Shown: positions 1 through 5,341 of the stretch, in pieces
Position numbering within the stretch: position 1 is the stretch's first letter
Layout: the number at the start of each line of letters is the position of its first letter
Assembly: GCA_001795335.1 (NCBI GenBank)
Contig: MGOK01000089.1
Coordinates: 1 to 5,341 of the forward strand
Length of the DNA: 5,341 nt
Reading direction: 5' to 3'
Origin: Chloroflexi bacterium RBG_19FT_COMBO_55_16
GTDB taxonomy: Bacteria; Chloroflexota; Anaerolineae; Anaerolineales; UBA4823
Notes under the pieces: generated by a model
Databases searched by the model: none
What the model was told of the DNA's origin: nothing
The model's input: only the letters and a program-made list of their open reading frames with translations
Position numbers and translations under genes: made by a program

Positions 1-540
1 CAGGGAATTGGTGAGAAAGTCGTTGAAGGTTAATCCGGCCGCCGAACCAATCAGCACATTGGGTGGGTCACCGACCAAGGTTGCCGCCCCACCCGTATCG
101 GAGAGCAGGGCCTCAGCTATCAGGTAAGGAGCTGGGTGCACACCGAGGATTTCGCAGATCAAAATCGTCACCGGGGCGATTAGCACCACCGTCGTCACGT
201 TATCTAAAAACATTGAAACTAGCGTAGTGATAGTTCCCAGCAACACCAGCAATCGCACCGGGCGGCCACGCGAAAATTGTCCTGCCCACACGGCCAGGAA
301 CTGGAAGAAACCGGTGGGCTCCAACAGCGCCACCAGGATCATCATTCCCAGGAGCAGGCCCAGCGTATTGAAGTCAATTGCGGTGACGGCTTCGGTTTCT
401 GTGTAGAAACCCATTAAGCGGCCCAGGCCAACGATCAAGACCGCCCCGGCTATGCCTGTAATGGTGCGGTTGAGTTTCTCTGAGAAGATCAACCACAAGC
501 TGACGACAAAGATCAGGGTAGCGAGGATTCCGGGGATCAT
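1..540 (-). CDS. ArsB/NhaD/P-protein-type ion permease, N-terminal part (3' end outside window)
   Basis: This is an inner-membrane secondary transporter of the ion transporter (IT) superfamily (ArsB, NhaD, SLC13 and P-protein relatives). Only the first 180 residues are in the window; family members are usually a little over 400 aa. Hydrophobic segments are visible at about residues 4-19, 26-41, 57-74, 96-112 and 115-131. The family signatures are strong: FLDNVTTVVLIAPVT at about 111-125 and SDTGGAATLVGDPPN at 147-161, followed by IGSAAGLTFNDFLTN, which resembles bacterial P-protein homologues. The substrate cannot be read from this: Na+/H+ exchange, arsenite or an organic anion are all possible, and no ars genes are nearby. 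The start ATG (540-538) overlaps the CBS gene's TGA as ATGA. No Shine-Dalgarno precedes it, so translation is probably coupled to the upstream gene. The family call is firm; the substrate is unknown. Confidence 0.9.
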   Translation of the reverse strand, partial: MIPGILATLIFVVSLWLIFSEKLNRTITGIAGAVLIVGLGRLMGFYTETEAVTAIDFNTLGLLLGMMILVALLEPTGFFQFLAVWAGQFSRGRPVRLLVLLGTITTLVSMFLDNVTTVVLIAPVTILICEILGVHPAPYLIAEALLSDTGGAATLVGDPPNVLIGSAAGLTFNDFLTNSL

Positions 541-1007
541 GGCTTGGATGGGGGAACTGATTTCCAGGCTGAAAGGATCGCGGTGCCAAGATCCACACGG
601 GAGGCAATCCCCACCAGCCCTCCAGCCGCGTTAACGACGGGCATATCGTGCAAGTTGCGCTTCAACATCAGCGCATAGGCGCGCAACAAACCACAGGTTT
701 CCTTCACAGAAGTGATCGGCTGCATAAGCGTAATCACGGGGCGATCAAGCTGTTCGGGGGAGGGGCGGGTAGCCTCGACTGCCCCGAAATCGGGAACGAA
801 ATCCACATCAGGTATCAATTCGAAGAAATCCGGAAGTTCCAGCGAGAGCAGATCCCGCAGGCCAACGACACCGATCAGCTTACCCTGCTCGTCCACCATT
901 GGCAGCAAACCGATGTGCCGTTCGACGACCACAGCTGCGGCCTCGCGGATGGTGGCGGTAGCAGAAATAGAGATGACATTTCGTTTCATCCAGTCACGGA
1001 TTATCAT
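537..1007 (-). CDS. Two-CBS-domain protein, probable regulator of the adjacent permease
   Basis: A 156-aa soluble protein made almost only of a CBS pair (Bateman module), a fold that usually binds adenine nucleotides and controls an attached or partner protein. CBS1 spans about residues 1-56, starting MIIRDWMKRNVISISATATI and ending with the typical GVVGLRDLL. CBS2 spans about 86-150, with LMQPITSVKET, LHDMPVVN and GLVGIASRVDL. The linker at about 57-82 is acidic and Phe-rich. I chose the ATG at 1007-1005 because AAGGA lies 6 nt upstream and homology begins there. The reading frame stays open to 1205, but that extension only runs antisense-free through the neighbouring gene and has no CBS character. 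The gene starts 10 bp after the UPF0316 stop and overlaps the permease start by 4 bp (ATGA). Control of the permease is inferred from this coupling; the ligand is not known. Confidence 0.9.
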   Translation of the reverse strand: MIIRDWMKRNVISISATATIREAAAVVVERHIGLLPMVDEQGKLIGVVGLRDLLSLELPDFFELIPDVDFVPDFGAVEATRPSPEQLDRPVITLMQPITSVKETCGLLRAYALMLKRNLHDMPVVNAAGGLVGIASRVDLGTAILSAWKSVPPSKP

Positions 1008-1013
1008 AAAACA

Positions 1014-1018
1014 TCCTT
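1014..1018 (-). promoter_or_regulatory. Shine-Dalgarno of the CBS gene
   Basis: AAGGA on the minus strand, 6 nt before the ATG at 1007. Its first base is the last base of the upstream gene's TGA stop. This site decides the start of the CBS gene against the longer in-frame alternative that begins at 1205. Confidence 0.75.
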
Positions 1019-1593
1019 CATTTCGATTTACGCTCGAAGAAAGCCCTTTGGCCAGTATATATACGCACCGGAAAGATGCCTTCTTGAGTGGAACGCACAT
1101 CCTCAATCGATAGAAAGGCGTGCGGGTGCGTTTGGTGGATAATCGCCAGGAGTTCAGATATGGAGCGCCGTTTGGCGATAGTATAAACGAGTACGACCGG
1201 ACCACTAACCCCTTCTCCCTTCACAGTAGTTACGCCATATCCACTATCACGCAAACGGGCAACCAATTCAGTTGCACGATTTTGCACAATGATTCTTATG
1301 GCCATCATACCAAGCGCCAGCCGATCTTCGATGAACATCCCGACGAAGTTCCCAACCGCGAACCCGGCCGCATAAGCCAGGTAAGCCATCAGGTTGTTGG
1401 CTGCGTGCACAATCTGGGCGATAATCGCAATCCAGATAAAAACCTCCACAAATCCAAACAAAGGAGCGAGGTATTTCTTCCCACGCGAGATAAAGATGAT
1501 ACGCATCGTGCCGAGAGTAACATCGAAGACTCGCGCCAAGAAGACCAGCGAGGGCAAGATCACCCAGGGGTAAAGGTCTGGGTCAACGGTCAT
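1018..1593 (-). CDS. UPF0316 membrane protein (DUF5698 + DUF2179)
   Basis: A 191-aa protein matching the UPF0316 family in length and layout; its biochemical role is not established. The N-terminal DUF5698-like membrane part has three hydrophobic segments (about residues 8-28, 42-62 and 67-88). It carries the family signatures ARVFDVTLGTMRIIFISRG at about 20-38, LFGFVEVFIWI at about 45-55 and GFAVGNFVGMFIEDRLALG at about 77-95. The soluble DUF2179 part covers about 98-182, with repeated beta-alpha-beta character (AIRIIVQ, GYGVTTVKGEG, VVLVYTIAKRR, AFLSIEDV). DUF2179 domains also form the C-terminus of YitT-type membrane proteins and are often suspected of ligand sensing. The ATG at 1593-1591 follows AGGAAGG by 7 nt. 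It is the first gene of the leftward operon with the CBS protein and the permease, which suggests a role in ion homeostasis (inference). Confidence 0.9.
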   Translation of the reverse strand: MTVDPDLYPWVILPSLVFLARVFDVTLGTMRIIFISRGKKYLAPLFGFVEVFIWIAIIAQIVHAANNLMAYLAYAAGFAVGNFVGMFIEDRLALGMMAIRIIVQNRATELVARLRDSGYGVTTVKGEGVSGPVVLVYTIAKRRSISELLAIIHQTHPHAFLSIEDVRSTQEGIFPVRIYTGQRAFFERKSK

Positions 1594-1600
1594 AGGATAA

Positions 1601-1607
1601 CCTTCCT
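1601..1607 (-). promoter_or_regulatory. Shine-Dalgarno of the UPF0316 gene
   Basis: AGGAAGG on the minus strand, 7 nt upstream of the ATG at 1593. It is a strong site, consistent with this being the first gene of the leftward operon. Confidence 0.75.
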
Positions 1608-1696
1608 TTACGTAGGAGATATAGGGTGGCGTTGAGCGACCAGAAGGGGAAAGAGCTTTTTCATGGTGTTATCATCATTCATTACTGCTGAAAGGG

Positions 1697-1702
1697 ATTA
1701 TA
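1697..1702 (-). promoter_or_regulatory. Candidate -10 box for the leftward operon
   Basis: The minus strand reads a perfect TATAAT here, preceded directly by TG, about 100 nt before the UPF0316 start. No convincing -35 lies 16-18 bp upstream (ATCCGA at a 17-bp spacer). The site is plausible because it sits in the only intergenic gap, but it rests on one hexamer. Confidence 0.35.
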
Positions 1703-1735
1703 CAGGGTGAGCGGTCTTTTCGGATGGAATTCGTG

Positions 1736-1741
1736 TAAAAT
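1736..1741 (+). promoter_or_regulatory. Candidate -10 box for the rightward operon
   Basis: TAAAAT, one mismatch from the TATAAT consensus, in an AT-rich patch about 30 nt before the toroid gene's ATG, which would leave a short leader. The -35 position (GGTCTT at a 17-bp spacer) does not match consensus, so an activator or another sigma factor may be involved, or the site may be chance. Confidence 0.3.
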
Positions 1742-1761
1742 TAAATTGAGTGGTTAATAAG

Positions 1762-1768
1762 AGGAGGT
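1762..1768 (+). promoter_or_regulatory. Shine-Dalgarno of the toroid gene
   Basis: AGGAGGT, a near-perfect anti-16S complement, 4 nt before the ATG at 1773. It is the strongest ribosome binding site in the window. A second ATG at 1778 is out of frame. Confidence 0.8.
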
Positions 1769-1772
1769 AGCC

Positions 1773-2801
1773 ATGCCATGGCAAAACCAACTGAAGGGTG
1801 ACTCCTTAGCCTGGTTGTTAGAGCCTGACTCGTCTGGAGTCCGTTACCTGGCAATGCGAGACCTAGTGGGCCTGCCAACGGACGATCCTGAATTATGCGC
1901 TGCTCGGAATGCAGCCCATACGGAGGGGTACATCGCAACGATCCTGGCTGAGATGGATGAGGCGGGTTATTGGTCTGAGCCTGGGCCAGGTTACAACCCG
2001 AAGTATTGGTCGACTGTCTGGTCGGTGATCATGCTCGCCCAGTTGGGTGCCTCGGTAAAAGAGGATCAACGCATTGCCCAGGCGTGTGCCTATCTTATGG
2101 AACACGCTCTCACTCCGGGAGGGCACTTCACTGCCTCAGGGGCACCATCTGGCACGGCCGACTGTTTACAGGGTAACCTGTGTTGGGCCTTGGTCGAGCT
2201 GGGCTGCGATGACCCTCGATTAGCAACAGCCTTTGAGTGGATGGCGTGTAGTGTTACTGGAGAAGGGGTAGCCCTTGTGAAGGATCGCCAGGCGAAAGTG
2301 CGCTACTATGCGGGTAAGTGCGGGCCAATATTCGCCTGCGGATCGAATAATAAGCTGCCATGCGCCTGGGGGGCAGCTAAGGTGATGCTGGCGTTTAGCA
2401 AATGGCCTGTAGACCGACGTACACCTTCGATAGAAAGCGCCATCGAGCAAGGCATAGACTTTCTGTTCAGCGTTGACCCCGCGGCAGCTAATTACCCATC
2501 GGGATGGAGCGACAAGCCGAGTGGGAACTGGTGGAAATTTGGCTTCCCGGTGTTCTACGTCACTGATCTGTTGCAGATTGTTGAAGCGCTGGTGGGATTG
2601 GGCTACGGTAATGACCCGCGCCTGGGGAACGCGCTTACGCTTATCCGTGAAAAACAAGACAGCCAGGGACGTTGGTTACTGGAGTATGACTACGCTGGCA
2701 AGACCTGGGTGAACTTTGGGGCAAAGAAGCAACCCAATAAATGGGTAACCTTACGAGCGCTACTTGTTTTGAAAGATGAACTCTCGGCAGCGATTTCGTG
2801 A
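1773..2801 (+). CDS. Alpha/alpha-toroid (squalene cyclase/prenyltransferase-like) protein of unknown function
   Basis: A 342-aa soluble protein with no signal peptide or membrane segment. Repeated helical units resemble the terpenoid cyclase/prenyltransferase toroid fold. Examples are GYWSEPGPGYNPKYWSTVW at about 65-83 leading into IMLAQLGA, CLQGNLCWALVELGCDDPRL at about 131-150, SGWSDKPSGNWWKFGFP at about 243-259, and QDSQGRWLLE at about 295-304, which resembles a QW repeat. I do not see the DXDD or DCTAE catalytic motifs of squalene/hopene cyclases, so terpene cyclisation is not supported. Cysteines are frequent (131, 137, 145, 159, 183, 189, 197), including CGPIFACG and NKLPCAWG. Relatives are often labelled 'nitrogen fixation protein NifH' in databases (from memory), but no P-loop or Fe-protein motif is present. 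Its last 26 bp overlap the URO-D gene, so the two are probably co-translated. Fold call fairly firm; function unknown. Confidence 0.8.
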   Translation: MPWQNQLKGDSLAWLLEPDSSGVRYLAMRDLVGLPTDDPELCAARNAAHTEGYIATILAEMDEAGYWSEPGPGYNPKYWSTVWSVIMLAQLGASVKEDQRIAQACAYLMEHALTPGGHFTASGAPSGTADCLQGNLCWALVELGCDDPRLATAFEWMACSVTGEGVALVKDRQAKVRYYAGKCGPIFACGSNNKLPCAWGAAKVMLAFSKWPVDRRTPSIESAIEQGIDFLFSVDPAAANYPSGWSDKPSGNWWKFGFPVFYVTDLLQIVEALVGLGYGNDPRLGNALTLIREKQDSQGRWLLEYDYAGKTWVNFGAKKQPNKWVTLRALLVLKDELSAAIS

Positions 2802-3816
2802 AACAATAGATTTTGGAACCCCCGATCGGGTGCCTTTATTTCCGGAGGGCATCCGGGAGGGGGTGCTGGAGGTCTGGCAAGCGCAGGGCTTACCTGCCGA
2901 TGCAGACCTGGGGGTGATGTTTAACTACGATGAATTCGAAGAGTTCGAACCAGACCTCGAGCCGCGCCCCGCGCTGTTCAATTGGCAAGTAAAAAAGGGC
3001 GGATTGAAAGAGCTGCGCCGCCGCCTCGATCCAGCGGATCCCCGGCGGCTGCCATCCCGATGGCAGGAGAAGGTGCAGCGGTGGAAACAACGCCAGCATG
3101 CGCTGTTCTTGGAAATCCATCAAGGTTTCTTCTTAACGATGGGGGTGGAGGGCTGGCAAGGTTTTACTGAAGCGTTAAGGCTGTTGAAAGACGATCCGCA
3201 GAGGGTGCATGAAATCATGGCGATCCAGGCGGAGTTTGCAGCCAAGCTGGCGGAGTGGATATTGCGGGAAGTTGAAGTAGATGGGGTTATATTCAGCGAA
3301 CCCATCGCTGGCAATCACGGGCTGCTGATCTCACCACAGATGTATGCAGACTTTGTCTTAAAAAGCTACGAGCCTATCCTGGATGTGCTGGAGAGTCACA
3401 ATGTAAAGACAATCATCTTGCGAACCTATGCGAATACGCGCGCGCTTTTGCCGGTAGTGGTCGCGAGCAGGATCAACTGCCTGTGGGCGTGTGAATGTAA
3501 CCCAGAGAGTATGGATTACCGGCAGTTGCGGGCTGAGTTTGGACCCAGGCTTCGCCTGATTGGGGGGATCGATACCGATATATTACGCCAGAGTCAAGCT
3601 GCTATCCGCAGTGAAATAGAAGAGAAGGTGCTGCCACTGCTTTCCGAGGGGGGTTATGTGCCATTAGCCGATGGACGAGTGCGGGAGGATATTCCTTTCG
3701 AGAACTATGCCTTCTACCGAAAATCATTGGAAGAGATCACTCATCAATCTTCGGTTCTCATTCTGCGTCGCCGGCGGCTGTCGGAGCCATCTTCACCGCG
3801 AGATTCCGCCCTTTGA
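2776..3816 (+). CDS. URO-D superfamily (MtaA/CmuA-like) protein, divergent
   Basis: A 346-aa cytoplasmic TIM-barrel protein of the uroporphyrinogen decarboxylase superfamily, which includes HemE and the cobalamin-dependent methyltransferases MtaA and CmuA. Family marks are the N-terminal SRQRFRETIDFGTPDRVPLF (3-22), FSEPIAGNHGLLISPQMYADF at about 173-193, LIGGIDTDIL at 261-270, GGYVPLADGRV at 292-302 and FENYAFYRKSLEEI at 308-321. It is unlikely to be HemE: the usual HemE N-terminus is absent and the start is of the MtaA type. The segment where corrinoid methyltransferases carry His-X-Cys or HSDG reads ILRTYANT (214-221), so the usual metal ligands are missing. Residues after about 322 (HQSSVLILRRRRLSEP...) fall outside the normal fold and lie antisense to the next gene. 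The start has only a weak GAAAG before it and sits 26 bp inside the toroid gene, implying coupling. Substrate unknown. Confidence 0.85.
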   Translation: MNSRQRFRETIDFGTPDRVPLFPEGIREGVLEVWQAQGLPADADLGVMFNYDEFEEFEPDLEPRPALFNWQVKKGGLKELRRRLDPADPRRLPSRWQEKVQRWKQRQHALFLEIHQGFFLTMGVEGWQGFTEALRLLKDDPQRVHEIMAIQAEFAAKLAEWILREVEVDGVIFSEPIAGNHGLLISPQMYADFVLKSYEPILDVLESHNVKTIILRTYANTRALLPVVVASRINCLWACECNPESMDYRQLRAEFGPRLRLIGGIDTDILRQSQAAIRSEIEEKVLPLLSEGGYVPLADGRVREDIPFENYAFYRKSLEEITHQSSVLILRRRRLSEPSSPRDSAL

Positions 3817-4643
3817 GCGCGCAACCAGGCCAGGCAATTCTCGTCATGACCCATGAATACGTCTGCGGCAAGCATGGTCTTGCGGAGGCTCCCTTCCAGG
3901 GGGTTGGTGATGGCGCAGGTCATCCCGGCGGCGATGGCCATTGCCAGGAAGGTGGCGTTGAGGGTGGGGCGGTCGGGCAAGCCAAAGGAGATATTGGAAG
4001 CCCCACAAATGGTGTTACAGCCCAGCTCTTCTCGCACTCTGCGGACGATGGTGAAGACCGAGGTGCCAGCGGAGCGCACCGCGCCGATGGGCATGGCCAG
4101 TGGGTCGATGAGCACGTCTTCCCTGGGGATACCGAATGACTCGGCGCGCGTGATGATCTTTTTGGCTATGACAAAGCGTTGGTGGGGGTCCTCCGAAATG
4201 CCGCTCTCATCGTTGGTGATACCGATCACCGCGGCGCCATACTGCTTAACCAGCGGTAAAACAACCTCCAATCTTTCGTCCTCGCCGGTGACCGAGTTGA
4301 CCAGCGGCTTGCCCTGGTAGGCGGCTAACCCGGCTTCTAGCGCAGCCACGATCGATGAGTCAATGCTGAGGGGCACATCGACCACGCTTTGGACGACGCG
4401 CACGGCCTCGGCCAGGATGGCCGGCTCGTCGGCCAGGGGGATGCCGGCATTGACGTCCAGCATGTGAGCACCCGCCGCGACCTGGGCGATCGCGTCGGCG
4501 CGCACCCGTTCAAAATCCCAAACCGCCATCTCAGCCGCCAACCGTTTGCGGCCAGTGGGGTTGATACGTTCCCCGATGATCACAAAAGGATGTTCAGGGC
4601 CAATCTTAACTACTCGTTTGGGCGAGGTGATAATCGTTTCCAT
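3744..4643 (-). CDS. acsE: Methyltetrahydrofolate:corrinoid methyltransferase (AcsE/MeTr type)
   Basis: A 299-aa cytoplasmic pterin-binding TIM barrel that moves the methyl group of CH3-THF to the cobalt of a corrinoid protein, as in the methyl branch of the Wood-Ljungdahl pathway. Signatures are VIIGERINPTGRK (21-33), MLDVNAG (61-67), PLSIDSS (91-97), NSVTGE (116-121), ITNDESG (142-148), IDPLAMPIG (179-187) and GASNISFGLP (214-223). Asp95, Asn116, Asp180 and Asn217 appear equivalent to the pterin-contacting Asp75, Asn96, Asp160 and Asn199 of the Moorella enzyme (by-eye alignment). The IGERINPTG start separates it from dihydropteroate synthase. It is longer than the roughly 262-270 aa typical of the family; the excess is the Arg-rich tail after about 275, which overlaps the URO-D gene. 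Two TGA codons end it in tandem (3744-3746, 3741-3743). Start and metF stop overlap as TGATG, with GGAGGT 9 nt upstream. The physiological corrinoid partner is not in the window, so the acsE symbol is by similarity. Confidence 0.88.
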   Translation of the reverse strand: METIITSPKRVVKIGPEHPFVIIGERINPTGRKRLAAEMAVWDFERVRADAIAQVAAGAHMLDVNAGIPLADEPAILAEAVRVVQSVVDVPLSIDSSIVAALEAGLAAYQGKPLVNSVTGEDERLEVVLPLVKQYGAAVIGITNDESGISEDPHQRFVIAKKIITRAESFGIPREDVLIDPLAMPIGAVRSAGTSVFTIVRRVREELGCNTICGASNISFGLPDRPTLNATFLAMAIAAGMTCAITNPLEGSLRKTMLAADVFMGHDENCLAWLRAQRAESRGEDGSDSRRRRRMRTED

Positions 4644-5341
4644 CAGTCTATGACCTCCTCACAAGGGCCTGGTTGTATACGTTGTCCTATAATCCGTCGG
4701 GGAAGCAGACCGGCATCTTCGATGATCTCGGCGACCAGTTCCTCTTGCCGGTAAGCCATGACATGCACCCCGTTGACCCCTTCAATTTCGCGCACGGCCT
4801 GGATGATCTCGATGCAAATTCGCTTGCCCTCTTCACGCTGCCGGGATTCCGGTACGCTTTTGAGGTGGCGGATGATCTTATCCGGGATGACCACTCCTGG
4901 AATATGACTCCGCATCCACTCGGCAGCTTTCGCAGAGCGGAGGGGACCTACCCCCACCAGAATAAAGGCTCGCTCGGGCAATCCCAGGTCTCTCACGGCG
5001 CTCATGAACTCGCACAGGCGGGGCAAGTCGAAACAGTACTGAGTCTGGAAAAAGTCTGCGCCGGCTTCGATTTTCTTGGCCATGCGCAGCGGGCGATAAT
5101 CGTAAGGGGGCACGAAAGGATTAGCAGCCGCACCCAGGAAGAACTTTGGAGCTACATCCAATTTCCTGCCGCTGAGAAAATGCCCATCGTCGCGCAACAT
5201 GCGAGCGGTGCGCAATAAGCTGATCGAATCCAGGTCAAAGACCGGCTTGGCCTCTGGCTGGTCGCCGGTCTGGACGCCATCGCCGGTCAGGCAGAGCACA
5301 TTACGCACGCCCATCGCCGCGGCGCCCAGCAGGTCCCCCTG
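4643..5341 (-). CDS. metF: Methylenetetrahydrofolate reductase, C-terminal part (5' end outside window)
   Basis: MetF reduces 5,10-methylene-THF to 5-methyl-THF using FAD. The visible 232 residues run in frame off the right edge; whole bacterial enzymes are about 290-310 aa, so about 60-80 residues are missing. Visible marks are QGDLLGAAAMGVRNVLCLTGD at the start, where LTGD probably holds the catalytic Asp equivalent to E. coli Asp120. Next come KPVFDLDSISLL, FLGAAANPFVPP, KKIEAGADFFQTQYCFD (including the folate-binding Gln region), VGVGPLRSAKAAEWM and IPGVVIPDKIIRHL. The form resembles acetogen/archaeal-type MTHFRs in the LTGDGVQTGDQPEAKPVFDL loop. The protein ends PGPCEEVID, and those codons also carry the next gene's Shine-Dalgarno. 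Its product, CH3-THF, is the substrate of the next gene's enzyme. The electron donor and any MetV partner cannot be judged from the window. Confidence 0.92.
   Translation of the reverse strand, partial: QGDLLGAAAMGVRNVLCLTGDGVQTGDQPEAKPVFDLDSISLLRTARMLRDDGHFLSGRKLDVAPKFFLGAAANPFVPPYDYRPLRMAKKIEAGADFFQTQYCFDLPRLCEFMSAVRDLGLPERAFILVGVGPLRSAKAAEWMRSHIPGVVIPDKIIRHLKSVPESRQREEGKRICIEIIQAVREIEGVNGVHVMAYRQEELVAEIIEDAGLLPRRIIGQRIQPGPCEEVID
4653..4658 (-). promoter_or_regulatory. Shine-Dalgarno of the AcsE-type gene, inside metF
   Basis: GGAGGT on the minus strand, 9 nt before the ATG at 4643, encoded within the last codons of metF (the Glu-Glu-Val of CEEVID). Together with the TGATG junction it supports coupled expression of the two folate enzymes. 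Confidence 0.75.

Larger units (their letters stand above)
1594..1772. other. Divergent intergenic region between two operons
   Basis: This 179-bp gap is the only substantial non-coding DNA in the window. It separates the leftward UPF0316-CBS-permease operon from the rightward toroid-URO-D operon, so it must hold the upstream signals of both. It is AT-rich towards the right end. It contains candidate -10 boxes on both strands and one Shine-Dalgarno at each end. I see no terminator hairpin, no riboswitch-like structure and no small gene in it. Confidence 0.7.

Noticed and set aside
1008..1205. N-terminal extension of the CBS gene frame to an ATG at 1205
   Set aside because: It lies wholly inside the UPF0316 gene in another frame, has no CBS-like sequence, and the ATG at 1007 has a good Shine-Dalgarno.
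648..1635. Long plus-strand open frames opposite the CBS and UPF0316 genes
   Set aside because: They are antisense to well-recognised genes, show no domain-like sequence and have no ribosome binding sites worth noting.
1649..1662. GAAAGAGCTTTTTC imperfect inverted repeat as an operator
   Set aside because: The symmetry is broken at two positions and it is short enough to occur by chance; no second copy is seen.
1773..2801. NifH / nitrogenase Fe-protein label for the toroid gene
   Set aside because: There is no P-loop GxGGxGKS motif or NifH cysteine context; the visible repeats are helical-toroid type.
3769..3776. CGCCGGCG palindrome as a terminator between the convergent genes
   Set aside because: It is only 8 bp, has no loop or U-tract, and lies in coding sequence of both genes.
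3744..4643. Dihydropteroate synthase (FolP)
   Set aside because: The N-terminal IIGERINPTG and the ASNISFGLP motif match methyl-THF methyltransferases, and the NxTPDSFSDGG motif of FolP is absent.
3813..5218. Plus-strand open frames opposite the AcsE-type gene and metF
   Set aside because: They are low-complexity Gly/Ser/Ala-rich shadows of GC-rich codon use in strongly recognised genes.

Overview
The window looks like chromosomal DNA of an anaerobic, moderately GC-rich bacterium. The gene mix fits a Chloroflexota/Anaerolineae-type or acetogen-like organism: a methylene-THF reductase next to a methyl-THF:corrinoid methyltransferase, a URO-D/MtaA-like protein, and an alpha/alpha-toroid protein of the kind often mislabelled 'NifH'. 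The taxonomic guess is inference from gene content only. There are seven protein genes and almost no non-coding DNA. The only real intergenic gap is the 179-bp divergent region at 1594-1772. I see no rRNA, tRNA, CRISPR array, insertion sequence or phage gene.

Region A (1-1593, leftward) is a tight three-gene operon: a UPF0316 membrane protein (1018-1593), a two-CBS-domain protein (537-1007), and an ArsB/NhaD/P-protein-type permease whose 3' end lies beyond the left edge (1-540). Spacing is 10 bp, then an ATGA overlap. The permease start has no visible Shine-Dalgarno, so its translation is probably coupled to the CBS gene. The layout suggests an ion transporter with a co-made nucleotide-sensing subunit.

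Region B (1773-3816, rightward) is a two-gene operon. A 342-aa squalene-cyclase-like alpha/alpha-toroid protein of unknown function overlaps by 26 bp a 346-aa URO-D superfamily protein that lacks the usual His/Cys metal-ligand motif of the corrinoid methyltransferases. This pair is the least explained part of the window.

Region C (3744-5341, leftward) holds metF (5' end beyond the right edge) and an AcsE-type methyltransferase, joined by a TGATG stop/start overlap. Together they would reduce methylene-THF to methyl-THF and pass the methyl group to a corrinoid protein (methyl branch of the Wood-Ljungdahl pathway, or a related methyl-transfer route). The operons of regions B and C converge and their coding ends overlap by 73 bp, giving both proteins Arg-rich C-terminal tails that are read from opposite strands of the same DNA.
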